Shown piece after piece: positions 38,188-46,550 of a DNA stretch of 64,000 nucleotides. The DNA lies in the NCBI RefSeq assembly GCF_003113895.1, contig NZ_BDUD01000001.1:2205093-2269092 (forward strand), given 5' to 3'. Numbering within the stretch: position 1 is the first letter of the stretch; each line of letters starts with the position of its first letter. This DNA is from Nostoc commune NIES-4072 (GTDB lineage Bacteria; Cyanobacteriota; Cyanobacteriia; Cyanobacteriales; Nostocaceae). The notes under the pieces are model-generated. The model did no database searches, was not told the DNA's origin, and was given only the letters and a program-made list of their open reading frames with translations. The translations under genes were made by a program, and so were the position numbers.

Positions 38188-38234
38188 CAGAGGAATAATG
38201 ACAGGATTTGCAGACGAATGTGCAAGCACATTCC

Positions 38235-38423
38235 CTATAAAGTAACAACATGCTGGGGGTTAACGGGAACACAGGTTTCCCCCATTGTGTGTTTAACTAT
38301 GCGACATTCTGCGGTTGCTAGTTTAGGTGAATAGGATATATTTTGAGATGCCTGATGATTGCAAGCTGTAACTAAAGTAAATTTTAAGATGCCCAATATT
38401 AGCCAACAGAAAAAAATTCGCAT
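38235..38423 (-). pseudogene. Truncated siderophore-binding lipoprotein (N-terminal remnant)
   Basis: A 62-codon frame with an N-terminal hydrophobic signal and lipobox (VTAC), followed by ECRIVKHTMGETCVPVNPQHVVTL and a stop. The last segment parallels CRIIQHLAGETCVPQNPQRIIAL of the intact neighbour, so this is the start of a duplicated binding protein. It stops exactly where the conserved beta-strand of the family begins. The 47 bases that follow do not continue the homology; the intact gene then starts. It is best read as a remnant of a tandem duplication collapsed by deletion. The short lipopeptide might still be made, since ATG and GAGAC are intact. Confidence 0.75.
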
Positions 38424-38434
38424 TGTCTCAATTA

Positions 38435-41257
38435 TTAAAATTGCCAGGAAACTGTTCCTTGAAGTGTAAAAGGCTGCCCGTAATAAACACGATTAGAATT
38501 AAGCGCACTTTCAAAATAGTTTATGTCAAATAGATTTTTGAAGTTGAGTGCAACTCGGAACTTATCTCGGTTATAGAAAATCGCCGCATCAGTGCGAACA
38601 TAACTAGGCACATCATAAGTATTGGGCAAATCTCCAGCGCGATCGCCTACAAAAAACAAGCCGAATCCAGCCCCTAAACCTTGTAATTCCCCTTGTTGAA
38701 TTTCGTAGCTTGTCCATAAGTTAAAAGAATGGTCTGCGGTATTTGGTAAGCGCTTTCCAACAAATTCAGGATTAATATCTTCCGTAGTATGTGCATCGAT
38801 ATAAGCATAGCCTGCATATACATTCCAGCCCGGCAAAATTTCACCTGCAATATTTAGTTCAATACCTTGGCTATTTTGCTCACCTACTTGGATAAAAAAA
38901 CCTGAACGATCAGGGTCTGCTGTAGAGACATTAGTACGGGTTAAATCAAAGAATGCGAGTGTTGCAGAAAGTCGATCGCTCAAATCTGCCTTTACCCCAA
39001 TCTCATACTGATTACCACGTTCTGGCTGCAAGGAAGAGTCAACACTAAAAAAGAATGTACCGCCTGGTGGGGTAAATGAACTTGTGTAACTTGCATAGAG
39101 TGAGATGGCTGGGATGGGTTGATAGACAATCCCAAAACGAGGACTAAATGCACTATCTGATGCACTGCTTTCTGTGTTATTGATGAAATCTGTATATTTC
39201 CGATCAAAAGTATCAAACCGCACGCCTAACAACAACTTTAAGCCTTCTGAGAGTGTAACTTGGTCTTGAACATAAATTCCCCATGAGTTGGTGAGCGAGC
39301 GATCGCTACTTTCAAAAACGATGGCTGCTCCCGGTATTTTTGCTTGACCATAAATAGGATCAAAGATATCAATCGGGTTCGCTTCCCGTTCAGCATATAT
39401 TGGTGACAAGTTTTCTAAACTATTAAAATCAACTCCAAATAGTAGTTGATGCTGAATTGAACCAGTGGAGAACTTGCCAACCAAATTTGTGGTCAAAGTA
39501 TAATTTGTATTTTCAAGCTCGTATTCTCGATCTACACGATTAAAAGTTCGATTGTCTGCATCCAATCTTCCGGGAAGCGTAAGTTGGTCACTGTAATCAC
39601 GAGACACAAACCGAAACGCATTGCGTAATGACCAGTTATCATTAAATTTATGTTCTAGTTGGTATCCAAGCCTTGTAATTGTCTGTTCAAATTCGTCAGA
39701 AGGTTCACCAAAGTTGCGGTTACGAGAGACTTCACCGATGGGGTTAGATAATACACTGCCAATTACAGGTACGCCAGATGCGTAGGAATCTCTTGTCTTG
39801 ATGTATTCTCCCTCTAATATGAGGTTAGTTCTCTCGCCAATGTCCACACTGATAACAGGCGATATGTTTAAGCTTTCACCATTAAAGAAATCAACAAAAC
39901 TATCTGAATTTCTGTAGGCTACGTTGAGACGATATAAAGCCGTCTTTGAGTCATCTAACGGCCCTGATAAATCAATTGCACCTCGATAATAACTATAAGT
40001 TCCAACGGTTGCGTCAATACCATAAAAAGGTTCGCTTAAAGGACGTTTAGATATTAGGTTGATACTTCCCCCTGGATTACCTAAACCAAATAGCACTGAT
40101 GCAGGCCCTTTGAGAACTTCGACTCGCTCAATACTGGAAAGTTCACTCACTTCTCCAGCTACAGGGTCAAGTAGCCCATCTCTGAGGAAATTTGTTGCTG
40201 TTGCCTCGAATCCGCGAATGGTATAAGTGGTAAGTGGCCCAAAGTTAAAGTTCTGATTAACACCAGGGACGTTTCTAACCGCATCTTCTATGCGAGTCAC
40301 CTGTTGGTCGCGCAACACTTCTTGAGGCACTACCTGAATCGATTGAGGAATATCACGCAAAGGTGTATCGGTCTTTGTCCCAGTCGTAGTATTCGTTACG
40401 CGATACCCATCTTGCTCTCCTGTCACCACCAACTCAATCGGCTCATCCGGCTGCGCTGCTGATTCCTCTTGTGGTGTCTCACTTGCTGGCTGTTGTGCTT
40501 GTGGTGTTTGGGGCTGCTGTGATGGCTGCGTTGCTGTTGCAGCAGAATTTATCCCAAAAACCAGCCCTGCATTATCATCAAATAACTCAACTGTGGGTGA
40601 CTTTGCATCACCTACAACTGTCACTCGAACAGTATTTGCATCAATATTTATAACCGTTATTTCAGTAACTCCCGCAAGGGGTTTTTCTGAACGAAATACG
40701 AAAGCCTCACCACTGGGTAAACGCAGTTGGGCATTGGGAATATCAGCAATAAAGTTATTATCCTGACTGCGATTTGTAACTTGCAGTTGTTCTCCAAGAG
40801 ATGTCTCTAAAATTACCTCTATACCTGTGTTTGTGGGATTTGCCTTGACTCCCGTGATTGGTATGATTTGTTCCCCAGTTCTTTGTTCTGGGTTAGGGGG
40901 ATTGGTTGGTGTTGGTGACTGTACCAGCATTTGGGCGCTAGTAGCGGGAAGTTCGATTTCGCTGAGTTGACGAATATTTTTACTTGTTTTATCCGATACT
41001 CTTTGCAGTGAACTTGCAATTTGAGACTTAAAGAGTCGGGATTTCCTGGTGCTGGGAGCTAATACTGAAGATTTGCGGTTCGCAAATTTTTTATCTGTAA
41101 CTGCAAGCTTCTGATCTAATGCAGATTTTCCTACTCTCTGGGTAGAAGATTTGCCTTGAATATCCTCTCGTACTTCCTCACCTTTAGCAGGAGCGTTAAT
41201 CACAACAACAACCGCACCTGTTAGCAGCAGGGTTTGAAAAAATTTATCTAACTTCAT
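38435..41257 (-). CDS. TonB-dependent siderophore receptor with N-terminal AMIN domain
   Basis: A 940-residue outer-membrane receptor from the ATG at 41257; the frame's earlier start is a TTG. A signal peptide (KFFQTLLLTGAVVVVINAPA) is followed by a low-complexity linker, an AMIN domain (about 130-235), a Pro/Gln-rich spacer, a TonB-box-like IELVVTGE, and the plug (DIPQSIQVVPQEVLRDQ, RIEDAVRNVPGV, TIRGFEATATNFLRDG). The beta-barrel ends in NLFDINYFES and a terminal aromatic (SWQF). AMIN-receptor fusions are known in cyanobacteria, where the AMIN part probably holds peptidoglycan or polysaccharide. No STN signalling domain is present. A strong Fur box lies 60-74 bases upstream. It heads an operon with the binding lipoprotein. 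Confidence 0.95.
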   Translation of the reverse strand: MKLDKFFQTLLLTGAVVVVINAPAKGEEVREDIQGKSSTQRVGKSALDQKLAVTDKKFANRKSSVLAPSTRKSRLFKSQIASSLQRVSDKTSKNIRQLSEIELPATSAQMLVQSPTPTNPPNPEQRTGEQIIPITGVKANPTNTGIEVILETSLGEQLQVTNRSQDNNFIADIPNAQLRLPSGEAFVFRSEKPLAGVTEITVINIDANTVRVTVVGDAKSPTVELFDDNAGLVFGINSAATATQPSQQPQTPQAQQPASETPQEESAAQPDEPIELVVTGEQDGYRVTNTTTGTKTDTPLRDIPQSIQVVPQEVLRDQQVTRIEDAVRNVPGVNQNFNFGPLTTYTIRGFEATATNFLRDGLLDPVAGEVSELSSIERVEVLKGPASVLFGLGNPGGSINLISKRPLSEPFYGIDATVGTYSYYRGAIDLSGPLDDSKTALYRLNVAYRNSDSFVDFFNGESLNISPVISVDIGERTNLILEGEYIKTRDSYASGVPVIGSVLSNPIGEVSRNRNFGEPSDEFEQTITRLGYQLEHKFNDNWSLRNAFRFVSRDYSDQLTLPGRLDADNRTFNRVDREYELENTNYTLTTNLVGKFSTGSIQHQLLFGVDFNSLENLSPIYAEREANPIDIFDPIYGQAKIPGAAIVFESSDRSLTNSWGIYVQDQVTLSEGLKLLLGVRFDTFDRKYTDFINNTESSASDSAFSPRFGIVYQPIPAISLYASYTSSFTPPGGTFFFSVDSSLQPERGNQYEIGVKADLSDRLSATLAFFDLTRTNVSTADPDRSGFFIQVGEQNSQGIELNIAGEILPGWNVYAGYAYIDAHTTEDINPEFVGKRLPNTADHSFNLWTSYEIQQGELQGLGAGFGLFFVGDRAGDLPNTYDVPSYVRTDAAIFYNRDKFRVALNFKNLFDINYFESALNSNRVYYGQPFTLQGTVSWQF

Positions 41258-41304
41258 TGATCCGCTTACACTCAATCACACTACTTAGTCGTACCCGAAG
41301 ACAC

Positions 41305-41333
41305 AATGACAATCTTTGAAAATAATTGTCATT
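41305..41333. promoter_or_regulatory. Fur box / inverted repeat before the TonB receptor gene
   Basis: TGAAAAT-A-ATTGTCA (41317-41331) matches the 7-1-7 Fur consensus TGATAATNATTATCA at 12 of 14 informative positions. It is embedded in a wider perfect inverted repeat, AATGACAAT (41305-41313) and ATTGTCATT (41325-41333). It lies 60-74 bases upstream of the receptor ATG, the usual place for repression. This predicts derepression under iron starvation. Confidence 0.65.
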
Positions 41334-41963
41334 TAGGTTTAAGCTAGTTGAATCATATTATGAAGTGATGCAAGACACAAGATAATTAATAATCTTTTTT
41401 ATTTAATATGAATGCCAAGCAGCAATAATTCTTATAGCTAGGTGTTTGCTTGACACATAATTAACTATTGAGTTGGTATCTAAAATTACTTACAATATAA
41501 GTATATATCAAAGCCAAAGTAGTTTTATTAATTACGGTTCTGCTCCAATTAGGATGAAACCGTAAGTAATGTAGCCTTATGCAAAACTTAGATATCTGTT
41601 TTGGGATGAAATTTTAAATAGTATATTGGTTACCATGTATAATACAGATATATTAATAAAACTTATGATTTAACTCTTATTCATATAAATTATCTATAAA
41701 ACTATATTGCTAAAGCAACTTATTCTCGTTAAGGTAATCAAGAATAAATAAATATTACTTGCAATAGTGAAAATATTTATCCAAAAAAACTTGATGGAAG
41801 TCGTGCGCTTAAAAAGCTTTACGCAGACCATTGGTGAAAGGTTAAGATAATCTTACTTTTGTCAATTAGAAAATATGCTTAAAATTTGGAAAGAGCAGAG
41901 GTATGAAACTCACTCTTGTACTGAACTTCGGCGACAACAATGAATGATATGTATCAAGATGAC

Positions 41964-41992
41964 GCGTAGGCGTAGCCCGTCGTAGGCATCGC
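41964..41992. repeat. 29-bp interspersed repeat (copy 2 of 3, intergenic)
   Basis: GCGTAGGCGTAGCCCGTC followed by GTAGGCATCGC is the reverse complement of the 22126-22154 copy with one mismatch. It lies in non-coding DNA here. Confidence 0.8.
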
Positions 41993-42222
41993 CTCCTCAA
42001 AAATTGTGTTTCCGACCCCGATTTTCACAACATTTTAAGTAAAGAGTGCTTATTGACAATTGCTATTCGACCTTAACCTCTCACGAATATACGCAGACAG
42101 ACAGAGATGCTTTTACCTTTTTGTTAGATGGGGAAACAGAACCAAATAGTATACGAACATGATAAGCTGATGCGCGAAAAGAATTGTACATTGCAATCGT
42201 TAATATTGTCCTTTGAAATACA

Positions 42223-42256
42223 AATGACTAATGACTAATGACTAATGACTAATGAC
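42223..42256. repeat. Heptamer short tandem repeat (AATGACT)x4.9
   Basis: Nearly five perfect copies of AATGACT stand head to tail. This is the short tandemly repeated repetitive sequence type common in heterocyst-forming cyanobacteria. There are no spacers, so it is not a CRISPR. Confidence 0.9.
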
Positions 42257-42382
42257 AACCCTCACGAGTAAATATCCAATCTTATTTGCGTAACAGCTTA
42301 TAAACACCGTTGACAGGGAAAAATTACTCCTATCCGCAGCTAACTACCGATTTATAGAGCTTCTTTGAGTTATGGAAAGCAG

Positions 42383-45300
42383 TTAGTCAAATTGTACAAG
42401 CGATCGCCCCGATACAATAATAAAACCGACAGAATCAAGTCTAATTTGGGGCTGGCGAATTCCCTCTAGAATGGCTGCATTTAAAGCAGTTTCTATGTTC
42501 AATTCTTCAGCTAATGCATTATCCCAATTTTGCTGATTCAGACGCAGCCGTAATTGTTCGACTCTATTAGCTAATTTCTTTTCGGCGACCTTAGCACAAC
42601 TTTGGCATAAATCAATAAAATCGGGACGATTAGAGAGTAATTCTGAAGAAGTATTACGCACTTGATAGCAGAAATTTTGCCATTTACTAGGGTCAACAAA
42701 ATCGTCAATAATTCCTAAGCGCTCTTTTGCTAGATTGTAATCTCGTCCTTGATTGTTGTTTTTATCTTTATATGGACGTTGCAGAATGCTTAAGAGCGCT
42801 TTATCTTCAACAGTGCGTATTGGCTCCTGGCGACCATTAACATAGATAGTTTCTATAATTGGCGGAAATAGAGCATCGACACGTCGCTGCAAGTTTTTGA
42901 ATTGAGAATTATCTAGTTTGTTATCTAGTAAAACAAGTTTTGCAAGTTTTAAATTTGCCTCGACTACATAATTGCATTGGAAACCGAACCATTCCTTCCC
43001 TTCTTTAGAGTCCCAAGATGCATCAGTGCGCCACATCGCAAAGGCTTCACCTCGGTCATCCCAGTTTATATAGTTCCAGAGTGCTTCAATAAATCCTTCC
43101 CCAACTCGAAAGAGTTTAATACCAGGATTCTGGTTTGCTACCCTGCGATTATAAGTACCAAATTGGTCTAGGGAACTCTCAGCAAAACGATTTTTTAAGT
43201 CATTTATGGGAACTAATGTCCGCGTTGTCGGTTGATAACGTCGCATTTCTGATGAGTCGGGATTATTCAGTCCTCTGAATCCCAATGCGTCACAAATCCA
43301 GCCTTCAATTGCTCGCCTAATTTCTAGATGACAAGCATCGTAATTATCTAACTCTTGAAAATACTCGGTGGCAATTTCATCGTTAGCGTCAATTTCATCT
43401 AGAGCATTTTGTTCACTAATTTTTGCTATTTCAGCTTCAATTTGTTCTTGAATTGGCGGAATCATCTCTAACAGTTCAGCAGCACCTGATTGAAACAAAA
43501 CTGTTTCTAATTCTGCAAGTTTCTCATCCACATAAAACTGGAGACTGGCAATTGATTGCTGGAATATACCAAACCCATCTTTCAATACTTTATACCAAGC
43601 ATTGTGAGGACTATCTTCCAAGTAGGGGCCAATCAATACACAAGATTGGACTCCAATTTTGCTGCCAATACGGTCAAGTCTGCCAATTCTTTGCTCTAAT
43701 TGATTAGGCGACCAAGGAAGGTCAAAATGAATTAACCAATCGGCAAACTGGAGGTTACGCCCTTCTTCTCCAGAGCGATCGCATACTAAAATAAAGCAGT
43801 TTGGGTTATTCTTGAACTTATTTAAGCCTTCCTCAACCTTATCTGGTGATTCTCCAAATTGATGGCTGGCTACTGTCTCTGCACCAAAGGTATCAGATAA
43901 ATACCGGACAATTTCGCCGCAAGTTTGCACAAAACTGGTAAATACAACAAATTTGGGCAGAATATCGCCAGTAATTGGTCTTTTGATTCTCTGCTGTATC
44001 CTCGTGATGAATTCCTTTTGATTCTTCCGAACATTTGCGGGAATTTTAAAGTATGTACCTAGCTGATTCAGCAGTACTGTTTTCAAATTTTCCGTCCGTT
44101 GTCCGTCCTCTTGAGGTTGACGAATAATTTTTAGCAAGGATTGCAGAATCTCTTCTTCCCCTGAGAATTTTGGAGTTGTAGTTAATAGGCGAATATCATC
44201 TTCTTTAAACTCCTGGATGAGTTTAGCATGAGGCTTACCAGTTAACCGGGCGGTAATTACCTGCTCTAAAATGCCTAACCAAGTACCAGCAGCTAGGAAT
44301 AATAACAGAAAAATTCGCTGATATTGCTCACCAGGAGCAACACTACGCCATTGATTGAGTAGTTCGTGGATATCAAGCGATCGCTCGTCTAAATCATACT
44401 CTTCTTTCGGCGTAAAATTCCGGTCAAATATCACATCTTCCACCGCAGCGCGACGGTTGCGAAGCATTCGGCGGTGTAGTCGATAGATATCGCTGACATG
44501 GACGCGAATCGCTTGGAGAATTTGCTCTTGCTCGGTAGAATTTGCTGGTAAATTTTCTAAATCATCCGCCAGCTTCAGTAAATACTCATCCTCAGCGAAG
44601 AGGTTTCGCAGTTGCTGCAAGTTGCTTTTGAGGACAGCAGGTTCCGCACCTTCTTTAAAAGAAAGCAGAACTTTACCAATTTGCTGACGGCTTTCAACTT
44701 TGGCCCGAAAACCTGGTAAATCACCAAGTTTATAGGTTGTCGGGTCAAGCAAGTGCAACATTGCTAAGAAATCTTGCTCGTGATTGAGAACAGGAGTAGC
44801 AGATAATAAAAGTAAGCGATCGCTTTTATGAGCAAGTTCTTTGCAAGTCTGAAAACGCTGGCGCACTGCCGCATCCTTAGAAGTTGCCATTGCTGCGATA
44901 TGATGGGCTTCATCTAAAATTAAGCAGCCTATCTTCGCTTTCAGGTTGACTTTATGGATATCTTCAACCGCTAGCACAGCTACCCGTTTGCCAAAATGGG
45001 AAATGTAAAATTTGTTTTCTAACTCAAGCCGCCATTGTTTGAGCAAATATTGCGGAACTAATACCACCGCATTTTTTTTCGGTTCATCCAGAAGGAATTG
45101 ACGTAGAATCGCACCCGCTTCGATGGTTTTTCCTAGTCCCACCTCGTCTGCTAGCAAGTAGCGTTGAATTGGGTCTTCCAGTACCCGCCGCACAACTTCA
45201 ACTTGGTGAGGATAAAGATTGATATTTGCCGAAATCAGTCCCGTCATCCCGCGACTGACAGCGCGTTGCTTAATCAAGGATTTGACGAAAGCCAATCTTT

Positions 45301-45688
45301 TGTCGTGGAAGTAGGGGGTTTCGTGACCCTTCATCGCCAGAGTTTCGATGGGGTCTGTGTTTGGGAGATTACAACGAACGTAAATGTCTTCTTCAGTAGC
45401 GATCGCAGTTTTCTTATCTGGTAAATCAATTTGATACATTTCTGTATCTTCATCCCAGATGAAAACTCTACCAACTATCCATTTATCCTGCGTTTTGGAC
45501 TTAATATAGCATCGAGCTTGGGGTTCAAGCCTAACTTGAGACAGAGAATTTAAAGGTAAAGTTTTTTGAAGACGTTGCCCTATAGAGCAGAAATACTCAA
45601 CATTCGCATTGGTATCAGATATTTCAGTAACTTTTCCTATACCCAAATAGTTATTCTGGGACTGTACCAATAAACCGAGCTTAATCAT
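42383..45688 (-). CDS. SNF2/RapA-family helicase-like ATPase (possibly DpdE-like)
   Basis: An 1101-residue superfamily 2 ATPase. The N-terminus has beta-rich Tudor/SH3-like repeats (GIGKVTEI, then WIVGRVF). The first motor domain has motif I DEVGLGKT (near 181) and the DEAH box LDEAHH (near 261). The second has VFTSFVQTCGEIVRYL, DRSGEEGRNLQFADW and the arginine-finger region QLEQRIGRLDRIG (near 640-670). A long C-terminal domain follows. The layout resembles HepA/RapA and, in length and N-terminus, the DpdE protein of the 7-deazaguanine DNA modification systems. No other dpd genes are in the window, so DpdE is a tentative label. It is monocistronic, with ATG at 45688. Confidence 0.85.
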   Translation of the reverse strand: MIKLGLLVQSQNNYLGIGKVTEISDTNANVEYFCSIGQRLQKTLPLNSLSQVRLEPQARCYIKSKTQDKWIVGRVFIWDEDTEMYQIDLPDKKTAIATEEDIYVRCNLPNTDPIETLAMKGHETPYFHDKRLAFVKSLIKQRAVSRGMTGLISANINLYPHQVEVVRRVLEDPIQRYLLADEVGLGKTIEAGAILRQFLLDEPKKNAVVLVPQYLLKQWRLELENKFYISHFGKRVAVLAVEDIHKVNLKAKIGCLILDEAHHIAAMATSKDAAVRQRFQTCKELAHKSDRLLLLSATPVLNHEQDFLAMLHLLDPTTYKLGDLPGFRAKVESRQQIGKVLLSFKEGAEPAVLKSNLQQLRNLFAEDEYLLKLADDLENLPANSTEQEQILQAIRVHVSDIYRLHRRMLRNRRAAVEDVIFDRNFTPKEEYDLDERSLDIHELLNQWRSVAPGEQYQRIFLLLFLAAGTWLGILEQVITARLTGKPHAKLIQEFKEDDIRLLTTTPKFSGEEEILQSLLKIIRQPQEDGQRTENLKTVLLNQLGTYFKIPANVRKNQKEFITRIQQRIKRPITGDILPKFVVFTSFVQTCGEIVRYLSDTFGAETVASHQFGESPDKVEEGLNKFKNNPNCFILVCDRSGEEGRNLQFADWLIHFDLPWSPNQLEQRIGRLDRIGSKIGVQSCVLIGPYLEDSPHNAWYKVLKDGFGIFQQSIASLQFYVDEKLAELETVLFQSGAAELLEMIPPIQEQIEAEIAKISEQNALDEIDANDEIATEYFQELDNYDACHLEIRRAIEGWICDALGFRGLNNPDSSEMRRYQPTTRTLVPINDLKNRFAESSLDQFGTYNRRVANQNPGIKLFRVGEGFIEALWNYINWDDRGEAFAMWRTDASWDSKEGKEWFGFQCNYVVEANLKLAKLVLLDNKLDNSQFKNLQRRVDALFPPIIETIYVNGRQEPIRTVEDKALLSILQRPYKDKNNNQGRDYNLAKERLGIIDDFVDPSKWQNFCYQVRNTSSELLSNRPDFIDLCQSCAKVAEKKLANRVEQLRLRLNQQNWDNALAEELNIETALNAAILEGIRQPQIRLDSVGFIIVSGRSLVQFD

Positions 45689-45812
45689 AGATCCAGTCCC
45701 CTGAACACATTAAAAGAACCTTCCAGACTAGTTTGTTCACCTATATCTGGCAGTTTTCTCGATCAACATTATAGATAATAAACTGGCATCACAGTTTTTG
45801 TTATAGAATTTG

Positions 45813-46031
45813 TCAAAGCCAGTTACCAACTAAAACATAAGGTGCCCAGTAGCCAGGACGACTGTAATTAGGATAGTCTTTTAACAACTTTATTTGGGCA
45901 CGACGCAAAGCTTCAGCCTTTGTTACCTCAGTTTTAACTAACTGACGATAAAATTCACCAATTAAGATAGCAGTAGATTTATCACTGATATGCCATAGTG
46001 AAGCCAAGGTACTACGGGCGCCAGCTTTCAC
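45813..46031 (-). pseudogene. CHAT-domain protein, C-terminal remnant
   Basis: 72 codons matching the end of CHAT (caspase-like) domain proteins: AGARSTLASLWHISDKSTA, then FYRQLVKTEVTKAEALRRAQ and a terminal GYWAPYVLVGNW. The catalytic part is missing. It starts with GTG, overlapping the preceding haemagglutinin fragment by four bases out of frame. This looks like the right end of a larger deleted gene. Confidence 0.8.
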
Positions 46032-46444
46032 GGATGCTCCTCTAGGCGGGAATTGTTCCCAAATAAAATACCATTGGGATTGATAAAAAATAAATTTGCA
46101 CCACCATCTACCCCCAAAGTGCCAAGAATATTGGAGACGTTACTTCCTGTCACCCTTGTGAGAATATTGGAAATTCCCGTAGGATTGGCAAAATAAACAC
46201 GTTGCAACTCCCCCACATTGAATTCCTGAAAACTATGGAACAAGTTTGCACCGCGAATTGCTCCGCCATCAATGCGATCGCCAACACTACCTTTAATATT
46301 GACATTGGGAGTGATTTTTGAAGAGCGATCGCCCAATGTTCTATCAGGAGTAATCTGGGCTAAAGCGTGATTTTCACAACAAAATATGACATGAGCAAGC
46401 ACTCCAGTAATGCTAAAAACTGTTAGTAATAATAATAATACCAA
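46028..46444 (-). pseudogene. Filamentous haemagglutinin / TPS-domain protein, N-terminal remnant
   Basis: 138 codons with a signal peptide ending in HALAQITPD and the start of a two-partner-secretion domain: GGAIRGANLFHSFQEFNVGE, VYFANPTGI, NILTRVTG, and LFFINPNGILFG. The frame stops just after this motif, whereas full proteins run on for hundreds of residues. The only upstream start is TTG. It abuts a CHAT C-terminus; haemagglutinin and CHAT genes are often neighbours in cyanobacteria, so an internal deletion joined them. Confidence 0.85.
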
Positions 46445-46512
46445 TTTGAAATATCATTCAAAACTGCCTAGAATAATGCTTCTAGCTTGCCACTATCCTA
46501 TAGCCTCCTCTT

Positions 46513-46542
46513 GTAGAGAGACGCGATATATCGCGTCTCTAC
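46513..46542. terminator. Perfect 30-bp palindrome after ilvD (GTAGAGA hairpin family)
   Basis: GTAGAGAGACGCGAT and its exact complement form a palindrome 9 bases beyond the ilvD stop. Related hairpins with GTAGAGACG arms are at 54123-54151 and 57278-57306, also just past gene ends. It could stop or stabilise transcripts, but it is also an interspersed repeat. Confidence 0.5.
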
Positions 46543-46550
46543 CTTACTTC

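Larger units (their letters stand above)
41258..42382. other. Intergenic region upstream of the TonB receptor
   Basis: About 1.1 kb without a plausible gene. It holds the Fur-box candidate (41317-41331), a copy of the 29-bp repeat (41964-41992) and a heptamer array (42223-42256). The remainder is AT-rich, and the part next to the receptor should contain its promoter. The right end is the 3' side of the helicase gene. Confidence 0.6.

Noticed and set aside
38188..38229. Longer GTG-initiated form of the binding lipoprotein
   Set aside because: It would place 14 extra residues before a normal lipoprotein signal peptide; the internal ATG fits the signal exactly.
42223..42256. Possible CRISPR repeats
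   Set aside because: The unit is a 7-bp heptamer in perfect tandem with no spacers; it is a short tandem repeat.
42383..45688. A complete Dpd DNA-modification system
   Set aside because: Only one DpdE-like ATPase is present; no DpdA, DpdB-D or nuclease components flank it.
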